DNA from: JACCWP01 sp963801045
Lineage (GTDB): Bacteria; Actinomycetota; Actinomycetes; Propionibacteriales; Nocardioidaceae
DNA: 64,000 nucleotides
Reading direction: 5' to 3'
NCBI GenBank assembly: GCA_963801045.1
Contig: CAWDDC010000003.1
Location: 806,001 to 870,000 of the forward strand
A program made the translations under genes and the position numbers. Shown here in pieces: positions 52,902-61,462 of this stretch. Numbering within the stretch: the first letter of the stretch is position 1; each line of letters opens with the position of its first letter. The notes below the pieces were generated by a model. That model searched no databases. It was given only the letters and a program-made list of their open reading frames with translations, and was not told the origin of the DNA.

Positions 52902-54344
52902 TCACCCGGTCAGATCGCGGTACTGCTGGATGATCACGAGGACCGACAGGGTGCCGAAGAGGGCGATCGACCACACCATCACCGCGGTCCGGAACCCGTT
53001 GATGCGCAGCTCGCCGGAGAGGATCTTCCGGTTGGTGAGAATGAGCAGACCTGAGTACATGAACATCATCACGCCGCCGACGCACGCCGAGATCACGATC
53101 AGCACCAGCGGCTGGTCGATCCCGATCAGCAGCTCGACGATGCCGATGAGGACGATCGCCCAGACCAGGCCGAAGTAGAGCTTGCTCTCGTTGGCCTCCC
53201 GCGCGTAGCTGGTCTTGACCACGTCGGCGACCATCCGGCACGTGTAGTCCACGATCCCCAGCGCTGCGGCGAACAGGCTGAACGCGCCGATGACCCAGAA
53301 GAAGGTGCCGAACCACGGCGCGACGACGTCCTTGAGCACATTGCCCTCGACCTGGAGGAAGCCGATGTCGTCAGGCAGCCCTTCCCTGCCGAACACGGTG
53401 CTGTAGGCGAGCAGCGAGGTGAAGACGATGGTGAGGAAGGTGATCAGCACGAAGGTGGCCAGCTGCTCGATGTTGGCGAACTTCCACCACGATCGCCACC
53501 GGTTGAGGTTCTCCGGCGTCGGCTCGAAGACGTAGCCCGTGCTCGGTGCGGCTTCCGCTTCGCCGGTCACCGGGCTGGTGATCCGCGGGACGTAAGCACC
53601 CATGCCGAAACGCTTGTCGCGGATCCAGTTGCTCTGCACGAGGTTCTGCCCACCGCCTGCGCCGGCAAAGGCGAGTGCCCCGAGCAGCAGGGCGAAGCCC
53701 AGCTCGCTCACCGGGATGTGTACGTCCGTGACCATCTGCGACGTGTCGGCCCAGTCAGACGGGGTGACAGCCACCGTCGCGCCGACTGCCAGCAGCAGCA
53801 GGACGGCGGCGACCTTGACCATCTCGATGCGCTCGAGCGCGGTGTAGACCACCGGCGCCAGGGTCAGCGTCGCGCCGATCACGAGAAGCATGCCGATCGC
53901 GATGTAGTTGGCGTTGCCTCCCCACAGGTACGTGGCGATGGTCGCCGAGCTGGTGGCCCAGCCGGGCCACAGATTGGCGAAGAACGCCATCAGCGCGAAC
54001 ACCAGCCCCCAGTGCCGCCAGAACCGGCTGAAGCCGGTGAGCGCGGTCTCCCCGGTCGCGAGCGTGTAGCGCTCGATCTCCATGTTGATGAAGAACTGGG
54101 TGACCACCCCGACGAGGGCGGCCCAGACGAACACCAGCCCGACCTGTGAGGCGATGTACGGGAAGAGGATGAACTCCCCGCTGGCCAGGCCGACGCCGGC
54201 GGCGATGATGCCGGGGCCGATCAGCTTGAACCAGGTTTTCGGCGGTGCCGGCATCTCCCGGATCTCCGGCGCCGGAAGCTGCGCGGTGGGAAAACGGTCG
54301 ACGACCGACTCGTGACTCACAGGTTTGTTCGCCTTCGTGCTCAC
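52902..54344 (-). CDS. Nramp-related divalent metal transporter
   Basis: Protein of 480 aa with about 11 membrane helices. The first helix region reads FKLIGPGIIAAGVGLASGEFI. Classical Nramp proteins have DPGN there and MPH later; here the DPGN is absent (GPGII...ASGE), as in Nramp-related magnesium-type transporters (NrMT), and no MPH is visible. GGAGG stands 5 bases before GTG 54344. Metal specificity is therefore uncertain. Divergent from an MFS exporter. Confidence 0.8.
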   Translation of the reverse strand: MSTKANKPVSHESVVDRFPTAQLPAPEIREMPAPPKTWFKLIGPGIIAAGVGLASGEFILFPYIASQVGLVFVWAALVGVVTQFFINMEIERYTLATGETALTGFSRFWRHWGLVFALMAFFANLWPGWATSSATIATYLWGGNANYIAIGMLLVIGATLTLAPVVYTALERIEMVKVAAVLLLLAVGATVAVTPSDWADTSQMVTDVHIPVSELGFALLLGALAFAGAGGGQNLVQSNWIRDKRFGMGAYVPRITSPVTGEAEAAPSTGYVFEPTPENLNRWRSWWKFANIEQLATFVLITFLTIVFTSLLAYSTVFGREGLPDDIGFLQVEGNVLKDVVAPWFGTFFWVIGAFSLFAAALGIVDYTCRMVADVVKTSYAREANESKLYFGLVWAIVLIGIVELLIGIDQPLVLIVISACVGGVMMFMYSGLLILTNRKILSGELRINGFRTAVMVWSIALFGTLSVLVIIQQYRDLTG

Positions 54345-54530
54345 TGCGCCTCCCAGTTGTCGCCAGCGGGACCACAGGCACGTATACCCACTTCGCGTGA
54401 TCCTCACCCGAGCGATTTGGGGCCGGGACTGCGCACCGGGGGACGGGTCGCGTGCCACCATGACGTGGGGCGGCTCACCGGGGCTCGTGTCGTCCCGCCG
54501 GGCGGAGGTCAGTCGGACCGGGAGACGTTC

Positions 54531-55946
54531 ATGACCGCAGCGGGTGCCGACACCAGGCTCGACCGCGCCACCATCGTGTCCCTGGTCGCGATGGGGCTGG
54601 GGATCTTCGTCGTCGCCAACGACTTCACCGCACTTGCGGTGGTCGTGGTGGACATCGAGAACGACCTCGGCACCTCGCTGAACCGCGCGCAGTGGGTCAT
54701 CAACGCCTACACCTTGGTCTTCGGCGTACTCATCGTCACCGGCGGCCGGCTCGCCGACCTGCTCGGGCGACGGCGCATGTTTCTCATCGGTGCCGCCATC
54801 TTCGCGATCTTCTCGCTGCTGGGCGGGCTCGCGCCCACCATCGAGCTGCTGATCGCCGCGCGGGCGCTGATGGGCATCGGCGGCGCGCTGATGTGGCCGT
54901 CGGTCCTCGGCATGACGTACGCCCTGCTGCCGGCGGAGAAGGCGGGGCTGGCCGGCGGGCTGGTGATGGGCGTGGCCGGCCTCGGCAACGCGGCGGGCCC
55001 GCTGATCGCGGGGGTGCTCACCGAGCTCCTCGACTGGCGCTGGGTGTTCTTCATCAACCTGCCGATCGCCCTGGCCGCGATCGTCATCACCCGTCGCTTC
55101 GTGAGCGAGAGCCGTGCGGGTGAGCGCGTCGGGATCGATTACCGCGGGATCGTGACCCTGACCGCCGCGGTCGTCCTCGTGCTGGTCGCGCTCGACCTGG
55201 GCACGGTCGACGGCTTCACCGAACCAGCAGTGCTGTCGATGCTGGTGATCGGCGTACTGCTGTTGGGGCTGTTCGTGTTCGTGGAGCGCCGCAGCGGCGC
55301 CGAGGCTCTGGTCCCGCGCCGGGTGACGGCGAGTGTCCAGTTCACCGGCGCAATCGGGTCTGTGGTGGCGATGTCCGTGGTCTTCTTCGCGGTGCTGGTG
55401 TACGTACCGCAGCTGGCGGAGAAGGACCGGGGGTGGACGGCGCTGGAGGCGGGCGCAGGCCTGCTGCCGCTGATGCTGCTGTTCGCGGGTGTCTCGTTCC
55501 TCGCCGGACGCCTGTACAACCGGCTGGGCGCCCGTCTCGTGGTGAGCGCCGGCGCCGCGTGTCTCACGCTGGGTGTGCTCTGGCTCGGGTTCACGATCGG
55601 GTCGTCGTACCCCGTGCTCGTTCCCGGCCTGGTCGTCGTGGGCATCGGCGCCGGGCTCTACTACTCCGGGATCACGACGGCTGCGGTCACGGCCGTACCC
55701 GGCTCCGACAACAGCCTGGCCGGGGGCATCGTCTACATGTGCCAGATCGCGGGGGGTTCGGTCGGGATCGGCCTCAACACTGCGATCGTGCTGTCCGCGT
55801 CGAGTCTGGCCGACGGGATCCGGCTGGCCTTCTTCGTGGACGCAGCCCTCGGCCTGGTGGGCACCATCATCGCGGTGACGTTCATCCGTGGTCAGGGCAC
55901 CGCCTACCGTGCGCACCACCGGGTGCACCACCGCGCCCACGGCTGA
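54531..55946 (+). CDS. MFS transporter, DHA2 (EmrB/QacA-like) family
   Basis: Proton-driven exporter of 471 aa with 14 probable helices. The cytoplasmic-loop motif is GGRLADLLGRRRMFLIG (loop 2-3), with WVINAYTLVFG before it and GVAGLGNAAGPLIAGVLTELLDW (antiporter motif C) in helix 5. C-terminus His-rich (RAHHRVHHRAHG). GGGAG precedes ATG 54531. Drug or small-molecule export inferred. Confidence 0.87.
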   Translation: MTAAGADTRLDRATIVSLVAMGLGIFVVANDFTALAVVVVDIENDLGTSLNRAQWVINAYTLVFGVLIVTGGRLADLLGRRRMFLIGAAIFAIFSLLGGLAPTIELLIAARALMGIGGALMWPSVLGMTYALLPAEKAGLAGGLVMGVAGLGNAAGPLIAGVLTELLDWRWVFFINLPIALAAIVITRRFVSESRAGERVGIDYRGIVTLTAAVVLVLVALDLGTVDGFTEPAVLSMLVIGVLLLGLFVFVERRSGAEALVPRRVTASVQFTGAIGSVVAMSVVFFAVLVYVPQLAEKDRGWTALEAGAGLLPLMLLFAGVSFLAGRLYNRLGARLVVSAGAACLTLGVLWLGFTIGSSYPVLVPGLVVVGIGAGLYYSGITTAAVTAVPGSDNSLAGGIVYMCQIAGGSVGIGLNTAIVLSASSLADGIRLAFFVDAALGLVGTIIAVTFIRGQGTAYRAHHRVHHRAHG

Positions 55947-56102
55947 GGGGCGCTTGCTGGGTTGTGCCCTCATCTCACCCGTTCAGGGGATGAGAAATGT
56001 CCAGGGCGGTGACACGTTGGAGTCGGTTGAGCGCGCCCAGCCGTCCCGGACGGTTCGCTCGCTGCGGGCGCACGGGCGGTTTCTGCCCACGGGAGGATCT
56101 CT

Positions 56103-58511
56103 ATGTCCGATGTTGACCGTACGAGCCTGCCCATTCGCCGACCGGCCTACTCCGGCACCACGAACCGGACGCTCCGCGGATCTACCCCGGACTGGAACCT
56201 GGTCGGCCAACCCGTGGCTCCAGAAGGCGCTCCGAACGTGTTGCTGGTGTTGATCGATGATGCGGGCTTCGGGAACCCGAGCACGTTCGGTGGCCCGATC
56301 CAGACGCCGAACTACACGCGGATGGCGGACGCGGGACTGCGGTATAACCGGTTCCACGTGACGGCGTTGTGCTCCCCGACGCGAGCGTCGCTGTTGACCG
56401 GTCGGAACAACCACACGGTGGGCTTCGGGTCGGTGGGCGAGCTCTCCAGCGGGTTCCCCGGCTACACCGCGCTGCTGCCGAGGGACTGTGCCCCGGTACC
56501 GAGGATCTTGCGGGACAACGGGTACAGCACCGCCGCATTCGGCAAGTGGCACCTGACCCCCGACACGCAGCAGGGCCCGGCCGGACCGCTGGACCGCTGG
56601 CCGACGGGATGGGGTTTCGACTACTTCTACGGATTCCTCGGCGGCGACTCCGGCCAGTGGGACCCGTGCCTGGCCGAGAACCAGAAGATCATCGGAACCC
56701 CCGAGACGTTCGATGACGAAGAGAATCCGTACTACCTGCCCGACGCCATGGCCGACAAGACCATCGAATGGCTGCACGGGGTCCGTGCGCAGGACGCGCA
56801 CAAGCCCTTCTTCGCGTACTTCGCCACCGGCTGCAGCCACGCGCCCCACCACGTCGCCTCGGAGTGGGCGGACAAGTACAAGGGCGCGTTCGACCAGGGC
56901 TGGGACCGCCTGCGCGACGAGGTGTTCGCGCGGCAGAAGGCCCTCGGGGTGGTGCCCGCCGACACCGAGCTCACCCCGCGCGACGAGGCCTTCCCGGCCT
57001 GGGACGACGTTCCCGACAGGTTGCAGGCCTACTACGCGCGGCAGATGGAGGTCTACGCCGGGTTCTCGGAGAACGCCGACCACAACGTCGGACGAGTGAT
57101 CGACGCGATCGACGAGCTGGGCGAGCTCGACAACACGGTGATCATCTGGATCTGGGGTGACAACGGCGCCAGCATGGAGGGCACCATCACCGGCTCGTTC
57201 AACGAGATGACGATGCAGAACGGCATCCCCTTGACCGACGAGATGCAGCTGCAGCTCGCGGAGCGGTACGGCGGCATCGATGCCTGGGGCAGCCCGATCA
57301 TGGACCCGCACTACTCCGCGGCATGGGCGTGGGCGGGAAACACGCCGTTCCAGTGGGGCAAGCAGGTCTGCTCCCATCTCGGTGGCACGCGCAGCCCGCT
57401 GGTCGTGCACTGGCCCGAGCGGGTCACTGACGGCGGGGCGGTGCGGTCGCAGTGGACCCACATCACCGACCTCGGCGCGACGCTCCTCGACATCGCGGGC
57501 ATCCCCGCACCGTCGCACGTCGACGGCATCGCCCAGGAGCCGCTGCACGGGGTGTCGTTCGCAGACTCGCTGGCCGAACCCGATGCCGTCGAGCACCACA
57601 CCCAGCAGTACTTCGAGACCATCGGCAACCGCGCCATGTACAAGGACGGGTGGTGGCTGGCGATGAGAACGCCGCGGATCCCATGGGTGGTCACCCCCGA
57701 GGCGCTGAAACCGTACGCGCCGGACGTGTGGGACCCCGACGCCGATCCGGCCGAGCTCTACTACCTTCCCGACGACTTCAGCCAGGCCAACGACCTCGCC
57801 GCCCAGCATCCGGAGAAGGTGCAGGAGCTGAAGGAGCTGTTCTGGGAGGAGGCGGAGAAGTACAAGGTGCTGCCCCTTCTCGCCACCCTCTCGGCGTTCT
57901 TCGGCATCCTTCCCCCGAGAGCCGAGGCCGACCGGCTCGAGTACCGGGGGGACGTCCAGAACGTCGCACCGGGAATGATCCCGCACATCTACAACCACTC
58001 GTACTCGATCAGCGCAGATCTCGTCGTCCCCGACGGTGGAGCGGAGGGCGTGATCATCGCCGAGGCTGACCACCTGGGCGGCTTCACGCTGTTCGTCGAC
58101 GGCGGACTGCTCACCCACACCTACTCGATGATGGGCGTGTTCGTCTATCGACAGCAGGCGCGAAGCCAGCTGCCTCCCGGCGAGATCACGGTGCGCATGG
58201 AGTTCGCCGCCGACTCACCCGCGCTCGCCACGGGCGGTGTCGTGACGCTGTTCGTCAACAACGAGGCAGTGGGCAGCGGTCGGATGGACCACACCGTGCC
58301 GATCCGCTTCTCCGCCTACGCCGGCATGGACATCGGGCGGGACAACGGTGGGGTCGTCGACCTCAGCTACGCCGACCGGAAACCCTTCGCGTTCACGGGG
58401 ACGGTCAAGAAGGTCGTCTTCGACATCAAACCGCATCCGACGGCCGCGGACGCGGACGCGCTGCACGAGGTTGCCCACCACTCCCACGCCGCTCACGGGC
58501 TTTCGGCATGA
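56103..58511 (+). CDS. Arylsulfatase-type sulfatase
   Basis: Sulfatase of 802 aa. The formylglycine-type motif is C90-S-P-T-R-A-S-L-L-T-G-R, where Cys90 must be converted by a formylglycine-generating enzyme. Metal-binding Asp are in VLLVLIDDAGFG, with others in GDNGASMEG. A C-terminal beta-rich accessory domain covers about 610-800. There is no signal peptide, so it is cytosolic, as in several actinobacteria. No FGE gene lies in this window. Followed by a DUF1269 gene. Confidence 0.9.
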   Translation: MSDVDRTSLPIRRPAYSGTTNRTLRGSTPDWNLVGQPVAPEGAPNVLLVLIDDAGFGNPSTFGGPIQTPNYTRMADAGLRYNRFHVTALCSPTRASLLTGRNNHTVGFGSVGELSSGFPGYTALLPRDCAPVPRILRDNGYSTAAFGKWHLTPDTQQGPAGPLDRWPTGWGFDYFYGFLGGDSGQWDPCLAENQKIIGTPETFDDEENPYYLPDAMADKTIEWLHGVRAQDAHKPFFAYFATGCSHAPHHVASEWADKYKGAFDQGWDRLRDEVFARQKALGVVPADTELTPRDEAFPAWDDVPDRLQAYYARQMEVYAGFSENADHNVGRVIDAIDELGELDNTVIIWIWGDNGASMEGTITGSFNEMTMQNGIPLTDEMQLQLAERYGGIDAWGSPIMDPHYSAAWAWAGNTPFQWGKQVCSHLGGTRSPLVVHWPERVTDGGAVRSQWTHITDLGATLLDIAGIPAPSHVDGIAQEPLHGVSFADSLAEPDAVEHHTQQYFETIGNRAMYKDGWWLAMRTPRIPWVVTPEALKPYAPDVWDPDADPAELYYLPDDFSQANDLAAQHPEKVQELKELFWEEAEKYKVLPLLATLSAFFGILPPRAEADRLEYRGDVQNVAPGMIPHIYNHSYSISADLVVPDGGAEGVIIAEADHLGGFTLFVDGGLLTHTYSMMGVFVYRQQARSQLPPGEITVRMEFAADSPALATGGVVTLFVNNEAVGSGRMDHTVPIRFSAYAGMDIGRDNGGVVDLSYADRKPFAFTGTVKKVVFDIKPHPTAADADALHEVAHHSHAAHGLSA

Positions 58512-58539
58512 CCACCGGACACGGGTCGGGAGGCCACTG

Positions 58540-59052
58540 ATGGCGATCAATGACAAGACGATCGACGTGCTGATCGGCGGCTACCTGTCCGCGGACGCCG
58601 CCCACGACGACTACGAGGCCGCCCTGGCCAGCGGCGGCCACCTGCACGGAGCGGTGGTCGTCGGCAAAGCCCTCGACGGCACCCTGTCGGTTGAGCAGAG
58701 CGACCACATGGTCCGCGAGGGCGCTGCGGGACTGGGGGCCGTCGGGTTCGCCGTGGGCCTGTTCGCCCCTCCGCTGCTGGCCGCGACTGCGGTCGGCGCG
58801 GCCATGGGCGCCGTCGCCGGCAAGGTCGTGCACCAGCGCTTCGAGAGCAAGCTCGGGGAGCAGGCTGGCGCGACGATCCCGCTCGGCGGGGCCGGACTGA
58901 TCCTGGCCTACCCCCGATCCGCGGCCGACACGATCGAACCAGCGGTCACGAGAGCGGTCACCAGGGTCGTCGGCGAAGCCGAAGGACACCACGTCACCGC
59001 CCTCAAGGGCGCCATCGCCGACGCACAGGAGAAGATGGCAGCAGGCGCCTGA
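58540..59052 (+). CDS. DUF1269 family membrane-associated protein
   Basis: Protein of 170 aa with a central glycine-zipper hydrophobic segment (LGAVGFAVGLFAPPLLAATAV, then GAAMGAVAGKVVHQ) between soluble ends. The family is often found beside stress or envelope genes. It starts 28 bp after the sulfatase stop, so the two form an operon. Function unknown. Confidence 0.8.
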   Translation: MAINDKTIDVLIGGYLSADAAHDDYEAALASGGHLHGAVVVGKALDGTLSVEQSDHMVREGAAGLGAVGFAVGLFAPPLLAATAVGAAMGAVAGKVVHQRFESKLGEQAGATIPLGGAGLILAYPRSAADTIEPAVTRAVTRVVGEAEGHHVTALKGAIADAQEKMAAGA

Positions 59053-59160
59053 TCGCGCTCGCACGGAAGTCCGAGCGGAGCCAGTCAGACCGGGGTCTGG
59101 GCAAGCGCCGCCTCTGCGCCGGTGTGCTCGGCGCATCCCTTCGTGGTGAGCATGCTGTGG

Positions 59161-59233
59161 AGCCGGCGGGGGGACTCGAACCCCCAACCTCCTGTTTACA
59201 AGACAGGTGCGCTGCCAATTGCGCCACGCCGGC
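59161..59233 (-). tRNA. tRNA-Thr (anticodon UGU)
   Basis: On the minus strand a 73-nt cloverleaf: acceptor GCCGGCG pairs with CGCCGGC, anticodon stem CCTGT/ACAGG with loop CTTGTAA (anticodon TGT), and T-arm GGGGGTTCGAGTCCCCC. Discriminator is T; the CCA end is not encoded. Minor irregularities in the D-arm would be resolved by a tRNA covariance search. Confidence 0.93.
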
Positions 59234-59294
59234 CGGGACAACGGGACTGTAGTCCGCCGCCCTTCGCTCGCTGCGTAGCGCCTCCCGCTCCCGC

Positions 59295-59351
59295 GAAGTG
59301 GCGGCAAAGAGCGCACCGCGTCGCGTGTCGCCAGCGTGTTGCCGCCACTTC
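59295..59351. repeat. Perfect 13-bp inverted repeat
   Basis: GAAGTGGCGGCAA (59295-59307) and TTGCCGCCACTTC (59339-59351) pair perfectly across a 31-base loop. It lies between tRNA-Thr (minus strand) and the small-protein operon (plus strand), upstream of both. It may be a leader structure or a protein site; no T-run follows. Confidence 0.6.
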
Positions 59352-59443
59352 CGGGCCGGGGGCAGTGCTTGACACCCACCGAGCCGCAGGAGTACGCATC
59401 GGCTGAGTCCGGGCGGGACGGACGGGGCGGGAGGTGGCCGACG

Positions 59444-59641
59444 ATGCCGGAGCCGCGACGCCGCAAGGACCGGACACCGAGGACCAAGCACGCACCGCAG
59501 GCGGAGCTGACCGAGTTCGCCGAGTGGGTCGGCCGGCAGCGGCGCGCCAAGCCGGGCGACGAGGGAGCGAGCCCGCCGGACCCGCCCACCGACCAGACCA
59601 AGCCCCGGGTGCCCGGCTCGGACCGCGAGGTGCGCCGGTGA
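59444..59641 (+). CDS. Small basic protein coupled to a cysteine peptidase
   Basis: Protein of 65 aa, MPEPRRRKDRTPRTKHAPQ at the start, then an AEWVGRQRR segment and a Pro/Asp-rich tail. No known motif. GGGAGG lies about 9 bases before ATG 59444, and its stop overlaps the next gene's GTG (TGA at 59639-59641), so it is translationally coupled. May be a substrate, chaperone or regulator of the peptidase (inference). Confidence 0.6.
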   Translation: MPEPRRRKDRTPRTKHAPQAELTEFAEWVGRQRRAKPGDEGASPPDPPTDQTKPRVPGSDREVRR

Positions 59642-60201
59642 TCTCCGACCTGCACTGCTACGTCAACAGTCGGCCCGACGTCGACTGGAACACCTGCGGC
59701 CAGGCGGCCATCGCCACCATGGCGGACTACTGGGGCAAGGATCCGTGGGACCTCGACCGGGTCGAACGCGACCCCGACGACGGCCGTTGGTACTGGGACG
59801 ACGGCGCGGCCATCGACGCGGTCAAGGCCGACGGGTTCGACTCCGACGTGGTCTTCGGCTGGGGCAGCACCGGCGACCGGATCAAGCAGGCGCTGAAGCA
59901 CTACGGCCTGTCCGCCTCCGTCGGCTACTCCGGGTTCGCCTCGTGGGGCTGGCAGGACCGGTGGGAGTCGGTGCAGAAGTACGTCGCCAAGAACCGCCCG
60001 GTCCCGGTGATGCTCGACCTCGGCGCTATCGGCGGCCCGTCGTGGACCGCCCACTGGGCGATCTGCTACCGGGTCGAGGACGGCGAGGTGCACCTCGGCA
60101 ACTGCTCGTGGAACCCGTCGCCCCGCACCGACGACTTCCTGGACGCGTGGCGCGCCTGGTTCCTGCCGTACGGCTTCAACCACTGCGCGGTCTTCTGCTG
60201 A
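59638..60201 (+). CDS. C39-like/papain-fold cysteine peptidase
   Basis: Protein of 187 aa. The catalytic Cys is Cys20 (DWNTCGQAAIATMADYWG), His139 lies in SWTAHWAICYRV, and Asn155 in VHLGNCSWNP. This is the order and spacing of papain-like C39-type bacteriocin or effector proteases. No signal peptide or transporter gene is nearby, so it probably acts inside the cell. GTG 59638 overlaps the small upstream gene. Confidence 0.75.
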   Translation: MISDLHCYVNSRPDVDWNTCGQAAIATMADYWGKDPWDLDRVERDPDDGRWYWDDGAAIDAVKADGFDSDVVFGWGSTGDRIKQALKHYGLSASVGYSGFASWGWQDRWESVQKYVAKNRPVPVMLDLGAIGGPSWTAHWAICYRVEDGEVHLGNCSWNPSPRTDDFLDAWRAWFLPYGFNHCAVFC

Positions 60202-60213
60202 CGCAGGGGATCC

Positions 60214-60663
60214 CTAGTGCAGGCCGGCCACATAGACGTCGAAGCGGTCGAGGCTGGTGGCGAACCCGGCCTGCGCCTCGGCGCTGAGGTAGGCGGCCGG
60301 CACGTTGGTCTGGTGGGTGACCACCTCGGTGCGACCGTCGTGCAGGTCGTGGAAGGTGACCTCGGTGCGCAGGCCGCCCTCGACGTCGGCCTCGATCCAC
60401 ACCAGGCGCTCGGGACGCTGGATCTCCGCGTAGACCGCACGCATCGTGAAGGTGCCGTCTCCGCCGTCACTGACCATCGTGGTCTCGAAGACACCACCCG
60501 GGCGCAGGTCGACGCTGATGTTCTCGATCGGCGTGGTCGTGCCGGTCGGTCCCCAGAACCGGGTGAGGTGCTCGGGCATGGTCATGCAGTCGAACAGCAG
60601 CTCGCGCGACGCGTGGTGCACGCGCCGGTAGGTGAGCTCGCCGGTCTCGGTGTCGGTCATCAT
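60214..60663 (-). CDS. SRPBCC/AHSA1-domain protein
   Basis: Protein of 149 aa with the AHSA1 fold: RVHHASRELLFDCMTMPEHLTRFWGPTG, then FHDLHDGRTEVVTHQTNVP and a C-terminal helix with GFATSLDRFDVYV. Starts in a four-base overlap with the ArsR stop, the standard ArsR-AHSA1 operon. It probably binds a hydrophobic ligand. Confidence 0.88.
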   Translation of the reverse strand: MMTDTETGELTYRRVHHASRELLFDCMTMPEHLTRFWGPTGTTTPIENISVDLRPGGVFETTMVSDGGDGTFTMRAVYAEIQRPERLVWIEADVEGGLRTEVTFHDLHDGRTEVVTHQTNVPAAYLSAEAQAGFATSLDRFDVYVAGLH

Positions 60664-61025
60664 GTCGTCTCCTCGTTCTGCCGCTGCTCGGAGTGCAGGG
60701 CTGCCAGGTGTTCGTCGAGCCGGTCGTGCCGGTCGGCCCAGGTCTGCCGGTGTTGCGCGATCCAGCCGACGGCGCCGTCGAGGTGCTCGGTGTCCAAGGC
60801 GCAGGGCCGGGACTGTGCGGTGCGGGTACGCGAGATCAGCCGGGCATGCTCGAGCACCTTCAGGTGCTTGGAGACGGCCTGCTGGGTGATCGCGAACGGT
60901 TCAGCCAGCTGGTTGACCGTCGCCTCACCGCGCGCCAGCCGCTCGATGATCGCGCGCCGGGTGGGGTCGGCCAGGGCCGCGAACACCAGACTCAGCTCGT
61001 CCTCGACGACTTCGGCGACTGCCAT
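60660..61025 (-). CDS. ArsR family transcriptional regulator
   Basis: Winged-helix repressor of 121 aa: FAALADPTRRAIIERLARGEA, then LAEPFAITQQAVSKHLKVLEHA as the recognition helix region. It lacks the Cys-x-Cys metal site of arsenic regulators, so it is of the AHSA1-associated type. ATG 61025. Likely autoregulates through the direct repeats just upstream. Confidence 0.9.
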   Translation of the reverse strand: MAVAEVVEDELSLVFAALADPTRRAIIERLARGEATVNQLAEPFAITQQAVSKHLKVLEHARLISRTRTAQSRPCALDTEHLDGAVGWIAQHRQTWADRHDRLDEHLAALHSEQRQNEETT

Positions 61026-61039
61026 GGCCGTGACTGTAC

Positions 61040-61063
61040 GCACAACCGTACGTTTGCACAACC
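61040..61063 (-). promoter_or_regulatory. Direct repeats upstream of the ArsR/AHSA1 operon
   Basis: GCACAACC occurs at 61040-61047 and 61056-61063, 16 bp apart (GGTTGTGC on the coding strand), with GTACG between and beside them. The location immediately before the ArsR start makes these the likely operator and promoter region. Confidence 0.5.
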
Positions 61064-61119
61064 ACTAAGTTGTAGAAGGCGCCGGACGAGGCCCGCGGGA
61101 CCGGGTGCACAATCGGCCC

Positions 61120-61452
61120 ATGACCCGTACCGGTGAGTCGCTGTGGTCGGTGCGATCGACCGAACTCCGTGCTCTCGATCGCCTCCGAGGGCTCGGTCCT
61201 GTCCATCGCCAGCATCGGCTCGGCGGGGTCGATCGGCAGCATCGGGTCCTTCGCCTCGATGTTCTCGGTGGGCTCGTCGCAGTCGATCGGGTCCGTGCTC
61301 TCCAACCAGTCCACCGGCTCGCTTGCTCTCGCACCAGGCCGACGGCGCGACGCTGGGCACCCGGACCGACGGCAGCGGGCGGCCGGTGCGTCCTCGCCGT
61401 GGCGATCCTGGCGGTCACCGCTGCGGTCGTGGCGTGGCGACACCGCGGCTAG
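61120..61452 (+). CDS. Ser/Gly/Ile low-complexity repeat protein with C-terminal membrane anchor (three frameshifts)
   Basis: Corrected length about 109 aa. After MTRTGESLWSVRST the chain reads NSVLSIASEGSVLSI then ASIGSAGSIGSIGSF and SVGSSQSIGSVLSNQS, a repeating S-(I/V)-x-S/GS pattern. The C-terminus is a hydrophobic helix (VLAVAILAVTAAVVAW) and basic RHRG. Extra bases near 61161, 61328 and 61375 scatter it over three frames, but the length fits three insertions exactly. Function unknown; it resembles structural or antifreeze-like repeats only in composition. Confidence 0.7.
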   Translation: MTRTGESLWSVRSTELRALDRLRGLGPVHRQHRLGGVDRQHRVLRLDVLGGLVAVDRVRALQPVHRLACSRTRPTARRWAPGPTAAGGRCVLAVAILAVTAAVVAWRHRG

Positions 61453-61462
61453 GAGGGCACCG

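Noticed and set aside
59161..59233. Integrated element at tRNA-Thr
   Set aside because: No integrase and no duplicated tRNA end is visible in the flanks.
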